Origin: Nicotiana tabacum
Lineage: Eukaryota > Streptophyta > Magnoliopsida > Solanales > Solanaceae
Reading direction: 5' to 3'
Assembly (NCBI RefSeq): GCF_000715075.1
Contig: NC_134102.1
Location: 100,710,266-100,774,265 of the forward strand
Length of the DNA stretch: 64,000 bases
Within the stretch, counting starts at the first letter, position 1, and every line of letters starts with the position of its first letter. A program made the position numbers and the translations under genes. This document shows positions 11,703 to 22,343 of the stretch, piece by piece. The notes beneath the pieces were generated by a model, which did no database searches, was not told the origin of the DNA, and saw only the letters and a program-made list of their open reading frames with translations.

Positions 11703-13390
11703 CAATCAGATTGAAGCATGACAAGGCCGCATTTGATTGGTCAGAACATGTCACTTGCATATGTGACGCAATTTCATTGCCTTTTAATTTGACTTGGCAT
11801 TTCATGTCATTTTGACACGGGGCATGATCCTATTGGCTCTTCCGTTTGACTTGGTGTGCCACGTCATTTGACACGTGGGACCAAACTGGGCCTTTAAGAG
11901 GATGACATATTGTGCCTAATGAAGTGGGCTCATCATTTGTATCCCAACTAAATGGGCTAGCCCAATCAATATTTATTGGACCTAAGTAATTAATCCAATT
12001 ATATTTGCCTATAATTTTTATTCATACTAATATATTTAGCATATAGTCCAAATTATTTTATTATATTTAAATGCAATAAAATTTAAATGCTTACAATTAC
12101 AACGACACCATGTCTTACAAATTTAAAGCTTTTTATTTATAATTGATTTCATAGTTCTATTACTAGCCAAAATTTTAATATTACAATTTTGTCCAACATT
12201 AATTGTATATTTGAAGTAATAATTTTGGATTACAAAGGTTTATCAACATTATATTCGTTCTTTTATAATAACTAGATTTAGAGTACGTACGTTGTACTTA
12301 TATATTCCGCGTCAATTAATTTAAATTTGTATAGTAGAAGAACGTTTAATATGAAATAATAAAGTATGTCACTCATTTATTACATTGACATAATAGTTAA
12401 ATAAAACATAATTATATATCTTTTGAACTTGTAAAGATGAAAAATTAGTATTAACATGTGCATTTATCCATGTTAGTTAATATAAAACTTGTATAGAAAG
12501 CTATAAAATTTTCGGTGATCCCATTTGCTAAACTACTCTTTTGAGTTATAAATCACTTAGCTATTGTTATCCTAAATATTTTTTTATTCAATAACAAACA
12601 AAGCTTATATTGCAAAGCATATTCGATAAAATGATTATTTTTCTTCATCAACTTTTCAAATTAAAGAAAATAAGAATTAATTGAACCAATTAGTAACACT
12701 TAAGCAAATCTTCATAGGCAACTTTGCAACTAATAGCAGTTGGCTGCAAAATGCATGATAGCCTATATTTGGAATAAGAATATTGAATGACTTACTGATA
12801 CCATGGTGATTTGAGTTAACATTAAATATACTTTTAAGCGCAAAAGTTCAGTTAATTATCTCGACGAAATTTTATTATGATTAACACACGCACACATACT
12901 CCATCTACACTATAATAAACATATTGACAATTAAATATACTTTGAATTTGACATCTCAGGTTCAATTAATTTTTTCTCACATAGTTTAGACCTTTATCAT
13001 TTTGTAACTGTAGCAGATGCCTTATAACTTAATATGTTATATACAATGAAACATATGTATACGCCACCAAATAATAAAACAAAGTTACAACAAAATATCG
13101 AGCAAAGAAAATGCATATAACAAACAAATATCAAAATACATAACTTTACCTTGATTCTAATTTTTAAAAACTATGTCAGACATCCTGTTTCTTCAGGACG
13201 TAAGATAAAATGCTAAGAATTTTTTTACCAATTAAAATTTTCATAAATTGTTAAATACAACGTGATGTTTTACCAATTACTTATTTCCATCTCATTGAGC
13301 CTCCCATAACTTTATTGATTAAGACTGAAGCAAAAAAGTAATACCTACATAAATTAAAGTGAAAATTTCCATTAGGAATTTAAACATAAC
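11703..13390. other. AT-rich spacer, no gene
   Basis: No coding region, RNA gene or clear repeat structure can be supported. The first 250 bases (11703-11960) have CCAAT-like and CACGTG-type words (GACACGTGGGACC near 11872) and resemble an older LTR that E1 may have entered. The rest is AT-rich intergenic sequence. The last five bases, ATAAC (13386-13390), are the left target-site duplication of E2. Confidence 0.5.
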
Positions 13391-15869
13391 TGCAATGATC
13401 CGGCCAGTCGTTTTAAGATTATTAGCCCCAAATTCCTATTTATTGCTCCCTCTATTTCATTTTGTGGTTACGTGACTTGCCAGGAGGATTTATTTTTGGT
13501 TTCGGAGTCATATGGGACACATAGTCCATAATACGGGAGTTTAAGTGGTAGGAATTGACCGTAATTTGAATTGTGTGGAGACGACTCCGGAATGGAGTTT
13601 CGTCGGTTCCAATAGCTCAAATGGTGATTTTGGTCTTAGGAGCGTGTCCGGATGTTGATTTGGAGGTTTGTAGGTCATTTCGGCGTTAATTGGCGAAAGT
13701 TGGAAAGTTGGATGAATTTTGAAAAGTTTGACAAGGGGCGGACTTTTTGATATCGTGGTCGGATTTCAATTGCGGAAGTTGGAGTAGGTCCGTAATGTCA
13801 ATTATGACTTGTGTGCAAATTTGAGGTCAATCGGATATGATTTGATAGGTTTCAGCGTCGAATGTAAAACTTTAAAGTTTTAAAGTTCATTAGGCTTGAA
13901 TCGATGTGCAATTCGTATTTTTAGCGATGTTTGATGTAATTTGAGGGCTCGACTAAGTTCGTATGATATTTTAGGACTTGATTGAATATTTGGTTGAGGT
14001 CCCGGGGGCCTCGGTTATGATTTAAATCATGTTCGGAACATTTCGGGACTTGTTGAATTGCAGAAAATCACTGATGCTTCTGCTGTTGGTTTCCTTCATC
14101 GCGTTCGCGAGAGAGGTCTCGCATTCGCGAAGGGTATCTGTGAGGCACGTGAAGTTTGTTCTTCGCATTCGCTAAGATAAGATGGCCAGGCGTTCGCGAA
14201 TGTGTAGGAAATTGTTAACTGCGTTCGCGTATGAGGGCTCGCGTTCGCGTAGGCCTGGGCTCAGTATGCATCGCGTTCTCGTGGGGGAGCTCGCGTTCGC
14301 GAAGAGTAATCTGGCAGCTGAGAAATTTTGTGTTTCGCAAACGCGAGGCACATTCCGTGTTCGCGGTAAAGAAAAGACCTCGGCAGCAGATTAAATTTCA
14401 AAACCGAGGGTTTTTCTCCCATTTTTCATTTGGAACCTAGAGAGGTCGGATTTAGGCGATTCTTGGAGAGATTTTCACGTGCGTGTTTTGGGTAAGTGAT
14501 TCTTACCTAGTTTTGGTTAATTTTCATGATTATGCCTTTTGATTTCATCATTAAATTAATTATTTGGGGTGAAAAATTGGGAAACATTGAGAAAACATTC
14601 TTAGGCCGAATTTTGAGGTCTTGATCGAGATTTTGGTATCGGATTTGAATAATTTTTATATGGGTGAACTAGTGGTTGAACGGTATTCAAATTTTGTTAC
14701 TTTTACCCGATTCCGAGACGTGGTCCCGTGTAGACCTTTGGGGGCGATTTTCTAAATTCTTGTTAAAGTCGTGATTTCTTTAATTAGATTAGTTTCTTAT
14801 AGTTATATTTATAGTATGTAATTGCTTTTTGCTAGATTTGGGCCATTCGGAGTCGGAAAGTCGAGGGAAAGGCGATCTTATTGACTGATTGAGCTTGATT
14901 TGAGGCAAGTGACTTGTCTAACTTCGTGTGGGGAAAATTCCCCTTAGGTTTTGGTACTGTTGTGATATTTAAAATACGTAAAGGTTGTGTACGCGAGGTG
15001 ACGAGTGCATACACGGGTTATATGTTAAAAAAATCTGGTTCTTGCTGAGTAGTTTTCTTTTAATTCCTTAACTGAGTTACCATAGCCTGTGTAGTCATCA
15101 TATTTAGCCTAATGTCGCATGCATACTTATTTTAAACTCTTACTTGCAATTTGTACAACATGCTTAATTGAATTTGATTTTTATTCAGTCTTCAATTGTA
15201 GGACTTCTTGCTGTAAATTCGTTGCTCCTTAAGTTATGACTTGCATATTTACTTTTGGGACTACGAAACGGCACCTCGGGAGCGCCTCTGTTATTTACTC
15301 CCATTTGCTATGTTGTTTCCTTCTGAAATTTCTCATTGTTAAATTCTAAGTCTTTCATTATATTATAAAATTCTTCTGCCTTGTTTCCTTTTTATTCTAG
15401 CGGGGCCCTGACCTGACCTCGTCACTACTCTACTGAGGTTAGGCTTGGCACTTACTGGGTACCGTTGTGGTCTACTCATGCTACTCTTCTGCACATATTT
15501 TTGTAAAGATCTAGGTACCTCCTACTAGCCTCGCTATCAGTGAGCAGCGATTACGTGGAGACTTCAAGGTATATCTACCAGCGTCCGCAGACCTCGGAGT
15601 CCCCCTCTACCTTTTTTATGTTGATTTCCCTTATCTTCATTAGACTCTGATATGTAGAGGCATTTAGTATTTCTCTTAAAATCTTGTGACTTATTTCTAC
15701 CGGGTTTTGGGAATTATAATTATTTTGACTTGCAATTTTATTTATTCCAAATATTGAGATTTGAGTTTCAGTTTAATATTAAGCTATTTGCTATAATTGT
15801 TAGGCTTACCAAGTCTTAGAGACTAGGTGCCGTCACGACATCCTACGGAGGGAAAATAGGGTCGTGACA
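13391..15869 (+). repeat. E2 5' LTR
   Basis: 2479 bases, TGCAATGATC ... GGGTCGTGACA. It contains a CGCGAA island (about 14097-14360), a TATA-like ATTAAAT (about 14390), a consensus splice donor GTAAGT (14492-14497) and one copy of a GAGGCGGTACCTC-like dyad (here GAAACGGCACCTCGGG, near 15265) that is present three times in the 3' LTR. Confidence 0.92.
14097..14360. promoter_or_regulatory. CpG palindrome island of E2 5' LTR
   Basis: Repeated CGCGTTCGCGA / TTCGCGAAG words in both orientations at about 706-970 bases from the LTR start, the same depth as in E1, E4 and E7. A TATA-like box follows within 30 bases. I read it as the upstream part of the LTR promoter; that role is inference. Confidence 0.55.
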
Positions 15870-16069
15870 AGTTGGTATCAGAGCTCTAGGTTCATAGGTG
15901 TTATGAGTCACAAGCAGGTTTAGTAGAGTCTCGTGGATCGGTACAGAGACGTCTGTACTTATCTTCAGGAGGCTATGGAACTGTTAGGAAATGTTTCACT
16001 TCTTTGATTCCTTATCGTGCGAGATTTTTACTTCGGATTCTAAATTTTCGTCTTTCTATTCTCTCACAG
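14492..16069 (+). other. Predicted leader intron of E2, LTR to gag ATG
   Basis: The donor GG|GTAAGTGATTC in the LTR matches the plant 5' splice consensus well. The acceptor CTTTCTATTCTCTCACAG ends at 16069, directly before the gag ATG at 16070. The 1578-base interval is AT/T-rich like plant introns and contains the rest of the LTR and the primer-binding site (15873-15884). Splicing would give a short-leader Gag-Pol mRNA without upstream ATGs and without the primer site, so only unspliced RNA could be reverse transcribed. Seen: both sites and their placement, repeated in E3. Inferred: that they are used. Confidence 0.5.
15873..15884 (+). other. E2 primer-binding site
   Basis: TGGTATCAGAGC, the canonical site for the 3' end of initiator tRNA-Met, three bases after the LTR end. 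Confidence 0.92.
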
Positions 16070-17400
16070 ATGGTGAGGACCCCTACAGCTGGATCGGATG
16101 ACCAGACACCCGTGCCCCCTACTAGAGCCGCGAGAGGCCGGGGTCGGGGTAGAGGCTGAGGACGTCCACGTGGTGCAGCTAGAGCACCCGCACGAGCAAC
16201 CACTGAGGACCACCAGTAGCTCCAGTTTGAGCGCACGCACCTGAGATGCCTGTTACTGCACCAGCCCTTCAGGAAACCCTCGCCCAGTTTCTGAGCATGT
16301 TCAGCACATTAGCTCAGACATGGTTGATCCCACTTGCTCATGCCACATCTTAGGCTCGGGGAAGAGCACATACTCCCGCCGCCCGTACTCCAGAGTAGTG
16401 GGTCTAGGTTGACCAGGTTTTAGAGGTCATACCGATGCAGCCGGTAGCTCCAGTTCAGCCCGAGGTTAGGGAAGCAGTTTCTGAGGCGGAGAAGCTCAGG
16501 CTCGAGAGGTACAAAAATTACTACCCTCCTACTTTCAGTGGCTTGGCATCAGAGGATTCCCAGGGTTCTCTTGAGGAGTGCCACCGTATTCTCCATGCTA
16601 TGGGTATTGCATAGTCTAGTGGGGTTTCCTTCACTAGGTTCTAGCTTAGAGGAGCGGCCTATCAATGGTGGCGAGCATATGAGTTGGACAGTCCGGTCGA
16701 GGTAGCTTCACTCACTTAGACTCAGTTCTTAGATATATTATTGAGGGAATATGTTCCCAAGAGTCTCAGAGATGCATGACGCGCAGAGTTTGAGCAACTG
16801 CACCAGGGTTCTATGATCGTGTCAGAGTATGCGGTCTGATTCAATGATTTGGCTAGGCAGGCACCAGCATTAGTTGCTACTGTTCAATAGCGGGTTTGTT
16901 GATTTATTGAGAGGCTCAACCCCAGTATCAGATTTAGCATAGCCCGAGAGTTGGAGATGAACATTGCATACCAGCAGGTAGTAGGGATTGCTAGAAGATT
17001 GGAGGGTATGCTGATTTGGGAGAGAGAGGCCAAGATGTCTCGAGAGTCTGGAACATATAGTGGTACTCATGCCCCAGCTGCAACTCGTCATGGTAGGGGC
17101 TGTGTGGGTCGCCCCATTCATTCAGCACAGCCAGCCGCCAGTGGTGCTCCGACCACTCCTAGACCCCAGACTCCCTATTATGCACCGCTAGTGTCTAGCA
17201 CACCTCCTGCACGGGGTGCTTTCAGCGGTCAGTCTAGCCGATTAGGCCCGAGCCAGTCATAGCAGCCATGCCCTCCGAGATTTTGTTTTGATTGTGGTGA
17301 CACTCGTCATGTGGTGAGGAATTGCCCCAGACTCGGGAGGGGTGTACCTCCACAGGCTACCCAGGCTCCACTTATTCCCTAAGGCCCTCAGGTTTCCCAG
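16070..17400 (+). pseudogene. gag: E2 gag, degenerate
   Basis: Structural Gag remnant starting MVRTPTAGSDDQ at 16070, chosen because it lies directly after the acceptor-like CACAG and matches family starts. An Arg/Gly-rich stretch is cut by TGA near 16158. The Retrotrans_gag domain (about 16500-16960) keeps AYQWWRAYELD and REYVPKSLRDA. A zinc knuckle CFDCGDTRHVVRNC is at 17284-17325 (CX2CX4HX4C). More than ten in-frame stops are present; most replace CAG, TGG or CGA codons. The Gln/Pro-rich tail leads into the protease. Confidence 0.87.
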
Positions 17401-17519
17401 TCCATGGTTGCCGCACCAGTTGCCACCCCACCTACACAGTCAGCTAGAGGTGAAGGTCGAGCAGGTAGAGGTCGCCCTAGAGGGGGAGGCCAGGCCAGAT
17501 ATTATGCCCTCCCTGCTAG

Positions 17520-17920
17520 GATGGAGGCAGTTGCATCCGACTCTGTCATCACATGTATTGTTCCAGTCTGTCATAGGGATGCATCAGTCTCATTTGATCC
17601 AGGCTCCACTTATTCCTACGTGTCATCTTATTTTGCTCCGTATTTGGGTGTATCCTGTGATTCTTTGAGTTCCCTTGTTTATGTGTCTACACTTGTGGCG
17701 GATTCTATTGTTGTTGACCGTGTGTATTGGTCGTGTTTGGTGTTCTTAGTAGTTTTGAGACCAGAGCCGATATGTTCTTGCTTAGTGTGGTAAACTTTGA
17801 TATTAATTTGGGCATGGACTGGTTGTCGCCCCATTATGCTATTCTTGACTGTCATATCAAGACCATGACGCTGGCTATGCCAGGACTACTGCGGTTAGAG
17901 TGGAGAGTACCTTAGATTAT
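17520..17920 (+). pseudogene. E2 protease, degenerate
   Basis: Retroviral-type aspartic protease that would cut the polyprotein. Catalytic FDPGSTYSYVSSYFAPYLG begins at about 17600, followed by the conserved FDINLGMDWLSPHYAILDCH block (about 17800). One frameshift near 17730 separates the two halves. Gag precedes it and RT follows, the normal order. Confidence 0.87.
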
Positions 17921-18059
17921 GTTCCTAGCAAAGTTAATTCATTTCTAAAGGCTCAGCGGATGGTTGAGAAAGGGTGTGATGCGTATCTAGCCTATGTGAG
18001 AGATGTCAGTGTTGATACTCCTACCGTTGAGTCAGTTTCGGTAGTGAGGGACTTTCTAG

Positions 18060-19420
18060 ATGTATTTCTAGTTGACCTTCATGCCGCCCGACAGGGACAT
18101 CGACTTTGGCATTGATTTCTTATCGGGCACTCATCCCATCTCTATTCCTCCATATCGTATGGCTCCTCCTAAGTTGAAGGAGCAGTTACATGAGTTTCTT
18201 GATAAGGGCTTCATTCGGCCCAGTGTCTCGCCTTGGGGTGCTCCGGTCTTGTTTGTGAAGAAGAAGGATGGTTCCATGCGCATGTGTATTGATTATCGCC
18301 AGTTGAACAGAGTTACAGTGAAGAACAGGTATCAGTTGCCTTGTATTGATGACCTATTTGATCAGTTACAGGGTGCCAGAGTGTTCTCAAAGATTAACTT
18401 GCATTCAGGCTATCATCAGTTGAAGATTCGGGAGCCAGATATACCGAAGACTGCTTTCAGGACTCGGTATGGTCACTATGAGTTCCTTGTGATGTCATTT
18501 GGGTTGACCAATGCCCCAACAACATTCATGCACTTGATGCACAGTGTATTACGGCCCTATCTTGACTCTATCATCATTGTGTTTATTGACGACATTCTGG
18601 TATACTCCCAGAGTTAGGAGGATCATGTGCAGCACCTGAGGACTGTGCTCTAGACTTTGAGGGAGAAGAAGTTATATGCAAAATTTTCAAAGTGTGAGTT
18701 CTAGATAGATTCAGTGGCATTCTTGGGTAATGTAGTATCGAGTGAGGGGATCAAGGTAGATCCGAAGAAGATTGAAGCAGTGCAGAGTTGGCCCAGTTCG
18801 TCCTCAGCTACGGAGATCCGGAGTTTTCTTGGCTTGGAGGGGTATTGCCATCGATTCGTAGAGGGTTTCTCGTCTATTGTAGCACCTATGACCAGATTGA
18901 CCCAGAAGGGTGCTCCGTTCAGGTTGACTGAGAAGTATGAGGAGAGCTTTCAAAAGCTCAAGACAACTTTGACTAAGGCCCCAGTGTTAGTATTGCCTAC
19001 TGGTTCGGGGTCTTATGTTATGTATTCTGATGTGTCGCACATTGGTCTCAGCGCGATGTTGATGCAGAACAGTAGGGTGATTGCATACGTGTCCAGACAA
19101 CTGAAGGTACATGATAAGAACTATCCTGCCCACGACCTTGAGTTAGCAGCTATTGTTCATGCCTTGAAAATCTAGCGGCACTATTTGTATGGTGTCCCTT
19201 GTGAGGTCTACATAGATCACCGGAGTCTACAACATCTGTTAAAATAGAAGGAGCTTAACCTGCGGCAGCGGAGATTGTTGGAGTTCCTTAAGGATTATGA
19301 CATCACCATTCTTTATAATTCCGGGAAGGCCAATGTGGTGGTCGATGCTTTGAGTCGCAAGGCGGAGAGTTTGGGCATCTTAGCATATCTACCAGTAGCG
19401 GAGAGGCCTTTAGCCTTGGA
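18060..19420 (+). pseudogene. pol: E2 reverse transcriptase and RNase H, degenerate
   Basis: RT has [43 protein letters not shown] and an intact VFIDDILVY catalytic box (about 18580). Motif A reads [10 protein letters not shown], so the first catalytic aspartate has become asparagine, a G-to-A type change. TAG codons occur near 18616, 18651 and 18702. RNase H (about 18990-19370) keeps MYSDVSHIGLSAML, DLELAAIVHALKI and NVVVDALSRKA, with TAG near 19173 and 19246. It is inactive. Confidence 0.9.
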
Positions 19421-20432
19421 TGTTTAGGCCTTGGCCAACCAGTTTGTTAGATTGGATGTTTCCGAGCCGAGTCGAGTTTTGGCTTGTGTGGTTTCTCAGT
19501 CTTCTCTTTATGATCGTATCAGGGAGCCTAAGTATGATGACACCCATCTACTTGTCCTCAAGGACATGGTTCAGCACGGCGATGCCAAGAAGGTCACTAT
19601 TGGAAAGGATGGTGTATTACTGATGTAGGGCAGGCTATGTGTGCCCAATGTAGATGGTTTGCGTGAGTTGATTCTCCAGGAGGCTCACAGTTTGTTGTAC
19701 TCCATTCATCCGGCACTACAAAGATGTATCAGGACTTGAGGTAGCACTATTGGTGGAGGCTGATGAAGAAGGATATAGTGGTGTATGTAGCTCGGTGCCT
19801 AAATTATTAGTAGGTGAAGTAGGAGCATCAGCGGCCAGGTGGATTGCTTCAAAAGTTAGAGATTCCAGAGTGGAAATGGGAGCAGATCACTATGGATTTT
19901 GTTGTTGGGCTCCTACAAACTCGAAGGAAGTTCGATACGGTATGGGTGATTGTGGATAGATTGACCAAGTCGGTTTATTTCATTCCTGTGGTTACTACTT
20001 ATTCTTCAAAGCAGCTGGCTCAGTTTTACATTCGTGAGATTGTCAGGATTCATGGTATACCGATATCTAACATCTCTGATAGGGGTACGCAGTTTACATC
20101 ACGGTTCTAGAGAGCCGTATAGTGAGAGTTGGGTACCCGAGTGGAGTTGAGTACAGTATTCCACCCTCAAAATATGCTCCGTGCGTGTGTGATGGATTTT
20201 GGCGGTTCTAGGGATCAATTCTTGCCACTTGCAGAGTTTGCCTACAACAACAATTATCAATCGAGCATTCAGATGGCACTATATGAGGCTCTGTATGGTA
20301 GACTGTGTCGGTATCCAGTGGGTTGGTTTGAGCCGAGTGAGGCTAGGCTATTGGGTACAGGTTTGGTTCAGGATGCGTTACAGAAGGTTAAATTGATTCA
20401 GGATCGACTTCGTACAGCCCAGTCCAGTCTAT
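19421..20432 (+). pseudogene. int: E2 integrase, C-terminally deleted
   Basis: Integrase remnant with a zinc region (about 19680-19810) and a catalytic core: D in ITMDFVVGLL (about 19888), D in ISDRGTQF (about 20080). The part with TDGQSERTIQ, carrying the catalytic glutamate, is missing between HPQ (about 20165) and MLRACVM (about 20173), an internal deletion. The coding similarity stops at LRTAQS (about 20430), where the sequence jumps directly into LTR interior. The C-terminal domain, chromodomain, purine tract and first 280 LTR bases are gone. Confidence 0.88.
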
Positions 20433-22343
20433 AGGTCATTTCGGCGTTAATTGGCGAAAGTTTGATGAATTTTGGAAAGTTTGACAGGGGGCGGAAGTTG
20501 GAGTAGGTCTGTAATGTCAATTATGACTTGTGTGCAAATTTGAGGTCAATCGAACTTGATTTGATAGGTTTTGGCGTCGAATGTAGAAGTTTAAAATTTT
20601 AAAGTTCATCAGGCTTGAATCGATGCACAATTCGTATTTTTAGCATTGTTTGATGTGATTTGAGGGTTCGACTAAGTCCGTATTATGTTTTAGGACTTGT
20701 TGGTATATTTGGTTGAGGTCCCAGGGGCCTCGGGTGTGATTTGAATCATGCTCGAAATAATTCGGGACTTGTTGAATTACAGAAAATCACTGATGCTTCT
20801 GCTGCTTGTTTCCTTCATCGCGTTCGCGAGAGAGGTCTCGCATTCGCGAAGGGTATTTGGGAGGCACGTGAAGTTTATTCTTCGTGTTCGAGAAGATGGC
20901 CACGCGTTCGCGAAGGTGTAGTAAATTGTTCACCTCGTTCGAGTATGAGGGGTTGTGTTCGCTTAAGCCATGGCTCAGTATGCATCGCGCTCGTGTGGGG
21001 GAGCTTGGGTTCGCGAAGAGGATTCTGGCAGCTGAGAATTTTTGTGCTTCGCGAACGCGAGGCACATTCCGCGTTCGCGAAGAATAAAAGACCTGGGCAG
21101 CAGATTAAATTTCAAAACCGAGGGTTTTTCTCCCATTTTCATTTTGGAACCTAGAGAGCTCAGATTTAGGCGATTCTTGGAGAGATTTTCACGTGGGTGT
21201 TTGGGGTAAGTGATTCTTATCTAGTTTTGGTTAATTTTCATGATTATGCCTTTGATTTCATCATTAAATTAGTGATGTGGGGTGGAAAATTGGGAAAAAT
21301 TAAGAAAACGTTCTTCAGCCGAATTTTGAGGTTTTGATCGTGATTTTGATATCAGATTTGAATAATTTTTATATAGGTGAACTCGTGGTTGAACGAGTGT
21401 TTGGATTTTATGACTTTTACCCAATTTCGAGTCATGGGCCCAAGTTGACCTTTTGGGGCGACTTTCTAAATTCTTGTTAAAGTCGTGATTTCTTTAATTA
21501 GATTAGTTTCTTATAGTTATATTTATAGTATGTAATTGATTTTGGATAGATTTGGGCCATTCGGAGTCGGAAAGTCGAGGGAAAGGCGTTCTTATTGACT
21601 GATTGAGCTTAATTTGAGGTAATTGACTTGTCTAACCATATGTGGGAGAAATTCCCTTTAGGTTTTGGTACTGTTGTGATATTTGAAATAAGTGAAGGCC
21701 GTGTACGCGAGGTTACGAGTGCGTACACAGGTTATTGGTTCTTGCTGAGTAGTTTTCTTTTAATTCCTTAACTGAGTTGCCCTAGCATGTGTAGTCATCA
21801 TGTTTCGCCTAATGTCGCATGCCTACTTGTTTTTAAATTCTTACTTGCAATTTGTGCAACATGCTTAATTTAATTACATGCTTTCCTTGATTTGTATTCA
21901 GTCTTTATTTGTAGGACTTCTTGCTGTAAATTCGTTGCTCCTTAAGTTATGAGTTGCATATTTACTTTTGGGACTATGAGGCGGTACCTCGGGAGATCTC
22001 CTGTTGCATATTTACTTTTGGGATTACGAGGCGGTACCTCGGAAGATCCCCTGTTGTGAATTTATTTTTGGGACTACGAGGCGGTACCTCGGGAGCGCCC
22101 TTGTTATTTACTCCTATTTGTTGTGTTGTTTCCTTCTGAAATTTCTCATTGTTAAATTCTCATTCTTTCATTATATTATAATATATCTTCTACCTTGTTT
22201 CCTTTTTATTCCAGTGGGGCCCAGACCTGACCTCATCTCGTAGTTGACAACCTTATTGTGTCACACATTTATTTGCCTCCCATGAACTCGTAGTATCATT
22301 GTGTCTGGTTTGATGAGTTTATCACACCACCACTTCATCACCA
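20433..22343 (+). repeat. E2 3' LTR, left part (5' truncated)
   Basis: It matches the E2 5' LTR from about 13668 onward. It carries its CGCGAA island (about 20815-21090), TATA-like ATTAAAT (21104), donor GTAAGT (21206-21211) and three copies of the GAGGCGGTACCTCGG dyad (21957-22110) where the 5' LTR has one. Similarity to the 5' LTR ends near 22235; the last 109 bases (22235-22343) have no counterpart there. E3 begins at 22344. Confidence 0.87.
21950..22112 (+). repeat. Three-unit dyad repeat in E2 3' LTR
   Basis: Three units of about 55-60 bases, each TTTTGGGACTACGAGGCGG then TACCTCGG. The core CGAGG...CCTCG is an inverted repeat. The 5' LTR has a single unit at about 15255-15300. Confidence 0.85.

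Noticed and set aside
15871..15890. tRNA-Met gene fragment
   Set aside because: Only the 12-base complement of the tRNA 3' end is present, adjacent to an LTR, so it is a primer-binding site.
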